Origin: Rhizophagus irregularis
Taxonomy: Eukaryota > Glomeromycota > Glomeromycetes > Glomerales > Glomeraceae
Length of the DNA: 64,000 nt
Assembly (NCBI RefSeq): GCF_026210795.1
Contig: NC_089445.1
Location: forward strand, 1,798,001 to 1,862,000
Direction: 5' to 3'
How positions within the stretch are numbered: the stretch's first letter is position 1; each line of letters opens with the position of its first letter. The notes below the pieces were generated by a model. It was not told where the DNA came from. It worked only from the letters and a program-made list of their open reading frames with translations, and did not search any database. This document shows positions 47,733 to 57,668 of this stretch, one piece after another. The position numbers and the translations under genes are program-made.

Positions 47733-49525
47733 TTAAGACTCATTATTCAAATTATCTTCTTCTTGATTAATTTCATTGAGATCTATTATTAAAATAACTA
47801 AATAAAATTGGACGAAAAAACCATTAATAAATAAATAAATTACTTCAAATAAATTATTTTACCTGATTCATAAAATTGAACATCAAAGCATTCTGAAACT
47901 ATAGATTAAGCAATAACGTAATGTTAAATAAAATATACAGTAAATTTATAATTACAAAAATTATTAATTGATTATACTTACTTAGATTTTCTGATACTGA
48001 TGGACTATCATCTATTATTAAAAAAAAATTGGATATTGATAATACTGAATAAGATTTTTTTTATAATCAAAATTGAAGATTTACCTGAATTAATTGAAAT
48101 GATGATAAATCTGAAGAATTTATTGGTTCTGGAAAGTTTTAAAATTTTAAAAATATACTTGTATAGATTGCTTGAGAATGAGTTTTAATATTTTCGGACT
48201 TATTTTCATTCGATCTGTTTCTCAATTTTTTTTTCTATAACATTCCCTCATTTGGCAACGAATTTCATTATTGAATTTCTTATCTTCTTCATGCAATTCT
48301 TTTAATATTTTATACAATTCTTCAGCAGTTGGTCTATGTTCCGCATTAGCATCCCAACGTTTCATAATAAATCAGAAATCTTTGGTCTAAATCCTTTACA
48401 TATTTTAATAGCTAAAATATAATCATAAGGAATATCTTTAACTGAAATTTCTTCAGAAAGGTACTCATTCATAATTATTCCGAATGAATAAATATTGCTA
48501 CTTTTGTATATTGATATTCTCACGAATCTTCTGGTGCCTATAAGTTATTACTCCATAAACTCCTTCTTTTTATCTGATTTTCTTTATTATTTGCTGATTG
48601 TCACGTTCCTAAATCACTTATATACATATGAAAATCTTTATGGACTTTTTCAGCAATATGAATCCCTAAAAGTCCATTTGCAATCCTTGATAATTTAAAA
48701 AGCTTCATATTATCATTAGAATTATTTAAATAATAATTTCTTATTTTCACAATAATCTAAAACCATCATATAATCTTAATGTTTGGATCTTGAGTTATTC
48801 CAAAGCAGTTAACAATATCCAGAATATAAATCTGAAGATAAGATTTAATCTAATATTTTAAAAAAAAATTTAATAAAAATTACAATGACAATTTAAACAT
48901 AATAAACAATAAATTAGTTACCTCATTTAAAAATCTGTACTAATTTCAGAATAATTATCCAAACTTTTTAGTAAAACTTTACGATTTATACTTCTTTGTC
49001 ATTTTTTGATTTTCAATATCCCAATACCAAATATTTCCTTCGCGCCATTCAGCTGAATAAATTTTACCAAAGCCTCCTCTGGTAATTTAAGTGACATTTT
49101 TGAAATTTCTCAAAAGGTATCCATTCAAGGCATTTAAGACAATATACAGCATTAAATTGTGAATGTTGTATTAATTCATCAATATCTTTATTTCCACTTA
49201 AAATTTTCCTTAAATCTTTTAGAAATGCAAGGTTGACTCAACCAAGTTTCTACTGTACCAGGTTCATTACATTCTTCACATATACCATATACTTCTTTCT
49301 TTTTTCTATTTCATCCATCTAGATTACTCTATCATCAGTCTCTTCTGATTTGGTAGTTGAATCAATAGTAGAAATTGTAACATAACCCTAAATAAGTAAT
49401 TAAGTTATTTAAATCATATGATTTATAATTAATTATAAATTGAAATTGCATCTACCTGATATTTATTCCAATCAACAAATTTCCATAAATTTTTTAGATG
49501 TTTTATTCAAATCTCCATACTAGTA
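47733..49525 (-). pseudogene. Rhizophagus-family protein kinase pseudogene
   Basis: Reading minus from about 49525: an N-terminal exon remnant (IKHLKNLWKFVDWNKYQ); a zinc-knuckle-like YGICEECNEPGT; the pre-kinase block KDIDELIQHSQFNAVYCLKCLEWIP; the Gly loop GGFGKIYSAEW; KVLLKSLDNYSEISTDF; an HrD-loop relic (GIHIAEKVHKDFH for the usual IHRDFH); DLG reduced to SDLGT; the C-lobe RWDANAEHRPTAEELYKILK; and the tail FPEPINSSDLSSFQ, SECFDVQFYESG and DLNEINQEEDNLNNES. In-frame stops and frameshifts interrupt almost every block, and the catalytic DFG is not intact. The order is that of the large tyrosine-kinase-like family of this genus. Confidence 0.8.
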
Positions 49526-49529
49526 TTTC

Positions 49530-50290
49530 TTGGCTTTTTTTGTTAACAATTTCAATTAATAATAATTTCACATGTGCATATTACTGTTATTTACTTTATA
49601 ATAAATGAAAATTATTGCCTTTACTTTTCTTTACTTTTTTTACTTCAGAAAAATGAAAATTATTACAACAAATTTAATGAACGTAAATAAAAATTATTTT
49701 GAGAGCTAAAAATATGTACATGTACAGTATCATTGCACATCTGAAGCTTACCAATCAGAATCAACAATTTTGTCAGCCGCAGTCAACCGCACATTTTATT
49801 GCTATTACCCAATCGAATCATTGAAACCATCTAGATAAATAAGGGATCGTCAGATTTTTATTGATCAACTGGAAAAAAAAATAAGATAATTCCATATTAA
49901 AAGTTCGATGTGTACTAACCAATATTAATATTATAATTATAATTATAAAGTAACTTTTGTGCTGCCGATACACTTTTAGTTGTAAATTTGTAATGGCAAA
50001 ACCAAAAGCCGGGCAAAAGATTAAAAAATGTTCGCAAAAGTGAATATTGTCATATATGGAACTATAATAAAAACATGGCAAGATTTAATAATAATAAAAT
50101 GTTATTGGAAATGATAATTAAACTTTATAATTGAAATAAAATCTTTTGAATAAATTCTATTGTCTTTTTTTTTATTTATGATTTTCATCGAAATACTTTA
50201 AAAAAAATCGATTTTACCAACCCGTGTCCGAAGTCATAACTTGCAAATCAATCCGTCTACCATTTTTTACCGGGTGACGCTAGGATGGTT
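49530..50290. other. Non-coding stretch
   Basis: No product recognised. The minus-strand frame at 49818-50081 is Ile/Phe-rich low complexity. A plus-strand ATG at 49993 opens MAKPKAGQKIKKCSQK before a stop; I cannot extend it into a gene. Confidence 0.4.
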
Positions 50291-50297
50291 GCTAATT

Positions 50298-50380
50298 ACG
50301 TATCACGTATTTTCGTAATCTTCAATTTCGAAACTATCATTTTTAATAATTCTATTTTCGTATCAAATATTCGAAAGCCT
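50298..50380 (-). pseudogene. BTB-TLDc 3'-end fragment
   Basis: Bases 50300-50380 ('tatcacgtattttcgtaatc', 'ttcaatttcgaaactatcat', 'ttttaataattct', 'atcaaatattcgaaag') match the 3' end of the gene at 58998-60398 (about 59000-59120), with a deletion of about 40 bp in each of two places. Only the last codons are represented. Confidence 0.7.
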
Positions 50381-50879
50381 ATACTTAGCTCTAGAGTACA
50401 TACAAAATCGAATTGGCCAATTTTTTGGGAATGGGTCATCGAAATATTTCAAGTATATATGTAACACAAAAATACAAGTCCCTACATCCTATATAAGAGA
50501 ATATCTCTCATCTAAGTAAGGTGGAAGTGTTAAGGACTCCAAGATAGCTGGTCGATACACTGTATGATGTAAAAAATGCATCGATGGTAATTGATATCTA
50601 CTTTCATAAAGGTGAATTCATTGTGTTTGATATAGATAAGTCAGAGGAATATCCTCTTGCAATTCGGCTAAGGGTTGACACTCCGTTGAACCCGTAGGAG
50701 ACAGAAGCGCAAAGGAAAAAAGTGCCCCCTGACAATTCACTTCATTCATAATCAGTGACAGTAAACATTTCATAATGCACTTATTTGTCTTGCGTTCTGT
50801 TCGGAACGCCGATCACTTTTTGCAAGAAAAAAATCGAGGTATACACTGCAAAAAGATAGAAAAATTGTTCAGGTCGAAT

Positions 50880-52030
50880 TTTTTTTTCCGATATACAGCT
50901 ACACAACATCTATGCACACACCCCATCTATGCACACACGTGTTTAATATAAAAATACAAGCCAGATATTTTAGACAACACAGATTTCTAAGCATGGAAAA
51001 AACGGTACCGATATCTGTGCAATATGATTCATTGCGTTTATTCATTCTATCCCCTAATAGATCAAGCACATAGAAATCTATTTTATAACCAACACATTGA
51101 AAACCTAATATCTTGATCTCTGTTACTGAATCAACACAGTCCTTCATTAAAATTCCAATTCTGATTAGGCAAAGACAATTTTTGAAACGTTTTTTTTCTC
51201 AGCTGGTCCAGTCACTCCACCCACATAAGGGATAACTCATCACTAAATGAATGATCTCATTTACAAAAACAGATGATACTTTAAATTTTTCTTGATTTAT
51301 TAATCCTTCATTAGTACTCCCACGGCTACCAAGAATTTTGCTAGATTTCTTTCTTCACCATCATAGATTGCCATAAAATCAAAATATCATGGCATAATTA
51401 AATTCTTTCGCCGTTAAGTAACGTTCACCCTAGGCAATATGTAAAGATTCACGATTATCACGCTAATCGCGGATATCATTATGGTTCTAGAAATATAGAT
51501 CAAAGAAAATCCATGACAGGCTTAGCTAGATTACACTTGCTGATTGAGATTGATAGTTAACTGAAATAACAAAGTCTGGCTGTTTCGCCCTTGAACCATC
51601 AAATTTCCTTACTTTACTTTCCGATAAGGCTGTGTTTGGCCATTGTACTATATGATTGTCAGGAACATGGAAAGCATTTTTCATGATGCTGTCTAAATAA
51701 TTATTATTAGGGTTAATTCTCTCGGATCATTTCTTATCTCTTCATATGGCAGAGTTCTTATCAAATCTTAGATCAAAAATACGAAATTATCCATCAATTC
51801 ACTTTTTTCTACAAGCTTAGTACAAAGTAATTTGATACTATTGATGCGCGATCCGTCCAGACATGTTTTGATAACACTTCTATATATGTTCTCAATCTCT
51901 ATATCTAATCGTAGAGATAATCGTGTATATTTCAACCATTTTAGTAGATAAGAGTTCGGTATGAGAACGAGTATATGACTTCCGTTTTTCTGCTGACAAA
52001 ACGCTCCAAAATTCCTTGATTACCCGCGAT
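50880..52030 (-). pseudogene. Degenerate lineage-specific gene
   Basis: Reading minus: KNGSHILVLIPNS-like and YTRLSLRLDIEIENIYRSVI blocks, then FHVPDNHIVQWPNTALSESK, VRKFDGSRAKQPDFVISV, GGVTGPAEKKN, and finally an open stretch MKDCVDSVTEIKILGFQCVG, YKIDFYVLDLLGD. The frame changes at least three times, with several stops. I recognise the VQWPNTALSESK...SRAKQPDF...KVLGFQC...DFYV layout as a repeated gene family in Rhizophagus proteomes, without a known function. The label is from memory and not searched. The longest frame (50899-51147) is a remnant of it. Confidence 0.6.
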
Positions 52031-52062
52031 TACTTTTCATTCTATATAATAGGATATTATAT

Positions 52063-52525
52063 TCAGTAACAGCCAAAAAGAAACAAAATTAAATCATGCA
52101 TCTCCGGTCGCGGTATAAAAGACTGCAGGCAGAACAGAACCACCATGAGCCGCTGATCATCACTTCCGATCGTAGTCAGGAAGTGTGGGTGATTTCCTGC
52201 CAGCCAAGAAAAGAAAAAGTACTTAACTTGAAAAGAAACAAACGCCCTTCCAGCCCGTTTCACTTCTTCCGTGCCTTGTTTATAGTTCAACAAGCTTGAG
52301 AGATTGCATACATATCGAACGTGTTCTTTTCTTTTGGCATACATTTTTTTACGGTGTTACAAAAAGTTTAGCAAAGACCAACTATGATCTAAACTAACTG
52401 AGATCGTTCATAAAGAAAAACTTTATTAATTATCAAGAGGGCGCCGAGAAAAGAATATAAACTTACTTTTTTCTTCTTTCATTACTGAAATCGAAGGTGT
52501 AGGCGTTGTGGGTGTTGCTGACATG
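52063..52525 (-). other. Less AT-rich island with a possible small first exon
   Basis: Bases 52090-52330 are clearly richer in G+C than their surroundings and carry a TATA-like 'ggtataaaag' at 52114 on the plus strand. On the minus strand an ATG at 52525 opens MSATPTTPTPSISVMKEEK followed by a consensus donor GTAAGT (about 52467). It could be the first exon of the dead gene just downstream (50880-52030), but I cannot join them with an acceptor convincingly. Open frames exist on both strands of the island; none is recognised. Confidence 0.3.
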
Positions 52526-52704
52526 AAATTTGAGGATTCCCATATAAAGGAGAGTTTATATTACAATTAAACAAAATAAAAATCATGTGCGCGTGACAAA
52601 ATTGTTACGCTGATCATTTTTGCGATAATCTCGTATATTTGCTTTATGAAATAATTGCTTCTCATCCAAAAATAATGTGATACCTATATATTAAATATAT
52701 TAGA

Positions 52705-53062
52705 CGAACAATTACTTGCTTGAATATGCAGACGGTGGAACATTAGAAAAATATTTAAGAGACAATGGGCATGGTTATATCATAATAAGATTATACATGG
52801 ATATCTTGTAAGTATAATTATATTATTTTTTTACGTATTATTTTTATTTACAATTAACAAATTCTTATTTTTTGGAATTCTTAATGGTATTCCCAACACA
52901 AATGGTAAATTCGTTGCACTTTATAAAAGTAAGTTAAAAAAATTATATAAAACTTTCATAATTTAGATTTACAATCTAAACATTCAACAAGTAATTTCAG
53001 AACTTAATGGCATTGATCTTATTAATCCTACTGATCCTGAAAGCAATAATGAACAGAAGTGA
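52705..53062 (+). pseudogene. Protein kinase relic
   Basis: The window contains NYLLEYADGGTLEKYLRDN, the hinge region typical of the Rhizophagus kinase family. After a large deletion the C-lobe motif PNTNGKFVALYK follows, then NGIDLINPTDPESNNEQK and a stop. The ATP-binding loop, HRD and DFG are absent. It is a different, more decayed copy than that at 47733-49525. Confidence 0.7.
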
Positions 53063-54000
53063 AGTTTTTGACGCGAAGATTATGAGATAAATATCAATTA
53101 TAAATAATTAAAATCTTGGATTATTTTATTTATAATTTGTTCCGTTTTATTAAAAAAACACAATTGAGTTTATGTATTTGTCTTTTTTCTTTTTTTTTTA
53201 GGATTTTTTTCTTCATTTTTATTTCCGTTAACTTTATTTGAAGAAAAGCTTGGGAAAAAGTATTATTACATGAAAGTCTATTTAGTCTATTTTATATAGA
53301 ATAAAGATCTTTCCTTTATAACTTGACAAGTGCGATGAATTATAATTTAAGTATTTCATAATGCCACAAAAGAAATTTTACGATAAATATTTCATAAAAA
53401 TGTTATAAATTTTTTAAACAGAAATCATTATTCTATTACTAAATTATAAATAAATTTTTGCGATTTTTTTTTTTAAATAAAGACGGGATAGTAAAAACTT
53501 TTAATCGAAATAAAAAAATTTTTTTTTTGTTTAGCTAAAGCTCAGGTAGATTGTTAAAATTTAATACTGCAAAGAAAGATAAAAATATAAACTCACAAAT
53601 TTTATTACCGTAAAAAAGTCAGAAAATAAATTTACAGTATTATTATTAGGCAAGATAAAACAAAGCATTACACAAAACAAAAGAAATTTCTCCAAGATTT
53701 CAAAGGGCCTTTAAGTTAATTCTCTTGTTACTACTTGTTTCAAAGGAACGTTTTGTTTTACAATTTACAGTACAAAAAAAGTAACATTGCGTATAAACAA
53801 AAAACTGTCGTTACAAGACTTTAACAAAATTTAATAACATAAGTACATTAAGAAATTCGTGAATTAGGTGGAAATATTAAGAAGGTTATGGTTTAAGAGA
53901 AATATCAAGAAGAAGCATGGGTACATTAGTACTTTAGATGATATTGGTTTATGAATAGATAGCAAAAAACAACGAAAACAACGAAAACTTAGATAGTAAT
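53063..54000. other. Non-coding stretch
   Basis: AT-rich DNA with no recognised gene or bounded repeat. Confidence 0.45.
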
Positions 54001-54002
54001 GT

Positions 54003-54075
54003 GAAGTAGCAGGAAGGAACTCTCATCTTATGAGTTAGGGCTCGAGATGCTTCCTCCCATTAGACCTACTACTTC
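54003..54075. other. Long hairpin, possible small structured RNA or tRNA relic
   Basis: Three nested perfect stems: GAAGTAG/CTACTTC (54003-54009 with 54069-54075), GGAAG/CTTCC (54012-54016 with 54050-54054) and AACTC/GAGTT (54018-54022 with 54032-54036). The 7-bp outer and 5-bp inner stems and the length of 73 recall tRNA geometry, but there is no proper D or T arm. Confidence 0.35.
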
Positions 54076-54437
54076 AATTCTTTTATTACATTTATTTTTA
54101 TTTGCTTATCTGACTTCAGATATTTAAATTAAGCAAAGCAAAGAAGCAAATATAAATTTATTTCAAATTATTGCATTACATAGATTACATAATAAAAATA
54201 AAAGCGTTTAAATATTATAATGGGTAATCAGTTTTTTTTTTCAACTGTGCTGATTACTCCGATTGATCCTTAGCAAATGTAGTAACTTCCGTACATCCAG
54301 TATAGAATCGTGGTTAAAGAATTATTCAAGAAGTTTATCCATAAAAGTTCAGCGATACCTGTAAAAGGCTTAATTAGCAAAGATTAGTATATTTTTTACA
54401 TTATTTTATCAGACGAAATCCTTTTATTTAATTTACA

Positions 54438-54787
54438 TTAATTTTCTGATTTAGCGAATTGACAAGAGCACGGCTTGTTATGATTGTTATGATTGTTATT
54501 AAAATATAATGACATAACCATTTCTGCCATCTGTAAAAAGACATTTCAGTTTTTCACTTGCTTTTTGACTTTCGATTAAAAACTATTATTTTTCTTATAA
54601 TTACCTTATTTTGGGCACCTAATCGAGCAATTTCTTTTTGTAAATCATTATTCTTCAAGTCTAATGTTCCCATATTCATGTCTAGTTGCATGGAATAGTG
54701 AATGTAACAGATGACTTCAATTATATTTGCTATAGCAAGGAATAGGGCTACGTGACAACAATTAATGTCCTTTAACCATGCAAGCAT
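54438..54787 (-). CDS. Small membrane/coiled-coil protein candidate, two exons
   Basis: Exons (minus) 54787-54605 and 54530-54438 give about 91 residues with a GT-AG intron of 74 bp. The N-terminus has one hydrophobic helix (HVALFLAIANIIEVICYIHY, about residues 12-31). A heptad-like segment follows (LDLKNNDLQKEIARLGAQNK), then an Asn/His-rich tail with two Cys (KPCSCQFAKSEN). No family is recognised. A clean splice that keeps the frame and a sensible domain order favour a real gene, but without a homologue it stays a candidate. Confidence 0.45.
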
Positions 54788-54789
54788 TT

Positions 54790-55079
54790 TACGATAATAT
54801 TTCTTTAAGAAAAATTTTACTTTAAGAAAATTTTACTTTAGGTTTATTTTGAAAAGATGAAAGGGAAATGAACAACAAGAAAATTTTACGAGAGAGTAAA
54901 AAAATAATATTTCAATAAATACGCTATACTTTTTGCATATGTCATTAGATTTATAGAATCAAGTTACATCATTATTATTTTTTTTTTTGCAAAGAGTCAC
55001 TAGATTCAGTAGTAGTCGATCGGCATTTTTGATCGCGTTACACTAAAATCAGAACCAAACTGTAGAACGATCAACAAAC
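54790..55079. other. Short intergenic stretch
   Basis: Nothing apart from a duplicated 'aattttactttaagaaaa' near 54815-54835. Confidence 0.4.
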
Positions 55080-55203
55080 TAGTGCCTCGACCCGTATCCG
55101 GATCAATCCGGATTGATCCGGATTTTTTTTTTTTCGGATATCCGGATTTTCAGGATTATAAACCGGATGAAAAATATCCGGTTTGACCCGGGTCGAAGCA
55201 CTA
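55080..55203. mobile_element. hAT-type MITE, 124 bp, with 8-bp target duplication
   Basis: TAGTGCCTCGACCCG at the left and GGGTCGAAGCACTA at the right are inverted repeats. CAACAAAC flanks both ends (55072-55079 and 55204-55211), the 8-bp duplication typical of hAT elements. The interior is made of 'atccggat' palindromes and is unusually G+C-rich for this window. Non-coding. Confidence 0.85.
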
Positions 55204-55211
55204 CAACAAAC

Positions 55212-55905
55212 CAGCAGTAATTTGGCGCAATATATCAAATGTGATATTTTGCGCAGAATCGTACTTGCGATCAGTAAAAAAATCGAAATATCTTAACACA
55301 TTAACATGAATATAAGGCGGATCAGAATGTTGTGAAAATGAATAGCGAAAATATTGCATTTATTATTTTTTTTTAAACCCAATCGTTAATTTCCTTGAAT
55401 TCATACTGTAGTCTCGAAATTACTTGATCTCAGAGAAGTTCCCTTTAGGGGGATATTATTTTACATAGTCTGTGTGGGTGGTAGTGTATGAGTGGGATAA
55501 TTTATTTCGGAAATCTAATATAGTGAAAGCTCTTTGATAGCATCATTTATTTCAATCATTACATTCCTCCGGTCTTTCGATCTATCATTTTTTACTTAGT
55601 TAACCGACCTTTCTCACGTATTACTTTACAAAAATATGATAAAGAATTCATTTGATTTTTAAAATATACGTGTGTTTATTTAATGAATAATAAAATTAAT
55701 ACTCAAACATTGGACTTTATCTTTTTAATTACATATAATGCGTACAGGTGATAGTTTAGAGTAATTAAGAACTTATAAAATTTAAATGAACATTTCGAAA
55801 CTAATGAGTAATAACCAATGGCGCCGGTAATTTCTAAGAATGAGGACTATAAAATTATTAATAATATGATGATTAATATGATAGAAAATCATAAAAAAAA
55901 TGAAA
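55212..55905. other. Non-coding stretch
   Basis: No gene or bounded repeat recognised. Confidence 0.4.
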
Positions 55906-55910
55906 TGTAC

Positions 55911-56250
55911 CTGGTAAGAGTGCCATCATGAACAAAATTATCTATTGATTCGGTCGAACTGCCAGGAAATGCTTGTTGCGAGTTATTCTCTTTGTCGACT
56001 GTTACAGAGGTAACAACTTTTTCATTTATATATAAATTACCATCCTCATTTGTCATTTCTTTGTATAAATTGAGTGGTAGTTCCGGTTACTGTTCCAAAG
56101 TAGACACTTTGGTTAGGATCTGGGGCACCTTGCCCGATCACCAGTTTCAAAGGTTGGGGCTTTAAATTTAGTAGTGAAGGTAGCTCCTTCCTCGGTTACT
56201 GTTACATCAGTACTGGTTTTCTCGATAGGAAGTTTCGGATCGTAAGCCAT
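55911..56250 (-). pseudogene. Frameshifted gene of unknown family
   Basis: The minus strand opens with MAYDPKLPIEKTSTDVTVTE and continues to about residue 37 (KFKAPTFETG). The coding sense then shifts frame to GAPDPNQSVYFGTVTGTTTQ and FIQRNDK, and shifts again to EDGNLYINEKVVTSVTVDKE and FPGSSTESIDNFVHDGTLT, ending at a plausible donor GTACAT (55910). Two single-base-type frame changes in 340 bp suggest a recent pseudogene or base errors in the assembly. VTVTEEG and VTVDKEN may be a repeated motif. No family is recognised. Confidence 0.5.
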
Positions 56251-56829
56251 GGCTATACTAACTATAATGATTTTTAGTGGAAATTCCGTTATATAATAAA
56301 GAATTTTGTTGAGAATAGTTATTTGCTTGTTATTTTATATTGAATTTAAATGAAATGATTAAAAAGGAATATCTTTCATCTAGCCATCACATCAAATTTA
56401 TGAAGATCGTGTGTACTTAGGCTTTTAGGTAGTACATTGTTTTGTGAGATAGTCTAGGTAATATGTGAACCAAATGTTGATAAGATTATTTTTTCCTATA
56501 ATGCACGAAGAGTGCACAAACTAGGACTCTCATTTCAAAATTGGGCATTTTTTTCGTGATAAGAGAATGGGAAATGACATCCTGCGTTAGGATTTTCATT
56601 TAAAATTTTAGGATATTATAATCCAATTAAGACTTCCATTCAACTTTGGGCTATCTATTACTCAGATCTTCAAAAAAATTTGTGCCGAAATGGTTATCGT
56701 TCAAAGGGGCTGTACGTCGTTTACTGACATTGAAGGAAAAATATCGGAATGAATGTTCCGTACGAGACAATTACGTAGGCGAAAAAAAAATAAAGCATGT
56801 GCAAAAATCGCACATATGCAACGATCATA
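56251..56829. other. Non-coding stretch with unexplained open frame
   Basis: An open frame at 56646-56826 reads VPKWLSFKGAVRRLLTLKEK and KHVQKSHICNDH before running into the adjacent transposon. Its composition is protein-like, but I cannot assign it and see no start context or splice sites. Confidence 0.35.
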
Positions 56830-56831
56830 TA

Positions 56832-57441
56832 CAGTCTGACCTCGATATAACGAACCCACGATATAACGAACTCTTGACTTACCGAACTTTTTTTTAAAAA
56901 CCGGGTTCATATTATTTAAAAAAATCTCGATATACCGAATTTCATATAAACTCGATATAACGTATACCGAACTTTTATGATTTACCGTTTATAATTTATT
57001 TCATTTTATTACTAAAAGAGTGTTAGAACCTAGACTATTACAAATAAAAGAGGAAAGAGTTCGGAAAGACTTAAGACTAATATATGTGTATAGATCTTTG
57101 TTCTTCATCCCCTACGGGACCCCACTCTTCGATCTGTACTATTTGATAAAGTAGGACTACGCTAATAAATCAAATGGATTTACCGTTTATAATAAAGCAT
57201 ATAAAAAAAATTCTTTATATACCGAACTTGATCACGTGGTTGAAATTTCACATAATTTATACTGTTAAATCTTAATTTCTGGCCAAAATTAATATTCTTT
57301 AATCACGTGATAACTTTATATACCGAACTGCTACTGTAAAACTTATGGAGTTCGGTACAAAAAAAATTTACATACCGAACTTCTACTATATAACGAACTT
57401 TTGCCCTTGAACCGCGAGTTCGTTATATCGAGGTTTGACTG
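56832..57441. mobile_element. Pogo-like (Tc1/mariner superfamily) non-autonomous element, 610 bp
   Basis: Ends CAGTCTGACCTCGATATAAC (left) and, read inward from the right, CAGTCAAACCTCGATATAAC, flanked by TA (56830-56831, 57442-57443). This TIR is the type seen in pogo/Tigger/Fot elements. The interior has many 'tataccgaact' sub-repeats and no transposase frame. A 182-bp sequence has inserted into it (see 56996-57177). Confidence 0.85.
56996..57177 (-). mobile_element. SINE-like insertion nested in the pogo-like element
   Basis: Flanked by an exact 17-bp direct repeat GATTTACCGTTTATAAT (56979-56995 and 57178-57194), the size expected for LINE-driven target-primed insertion. Read on the minus strand, the 182 bp end in an A-rich tail (...gtaataaaatgaaataa) and near the start contain TAGCGTAGTCC, close to a Pol III box A. 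A convincing box B at the normal distance is not seen. Non-coding. Confidence 0.65.
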
Positions 57442-57514
57442 TAGTAGACATTTAAAGTTTTGAGTTTATTCAATGAGACCCAATTCTCGAAGATGTCCGC
57501 GTTTATAAATATAT

Positions 57515-57658
57515 GGACAAATTTATCCTGAACCGGGGTCCAGGTTCTTTATCCTAAACCCCCTATATAAATAAGTTTTTTCAGAGTAATCGTCACGTGA
57601 TTAATACAGTTGCGGTCTAGGATAAGAAGGTGAACCCCGGTCTATTTTAAGGACACTC
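57515..57658. mobile_element. MITE candidate, about 144 bp, 10-bp flanking repeat
   Basis: Imperfect inverted ends: 'gaaccggggtccaggttctt' then 'tatcctaaacc' at the left, and 'ggtctaggataagaaggtga' then 'accccggtctat' at the right. ATAAATATAT flanks both sides (57505-57514, 57659-57668). A 10-bp duplication would fit Mutator-like elements, though the flank is simple AT sequence and could match by chance. Confidence 0.5.
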
Positions 57659-57668
57659 ATAAATATAT

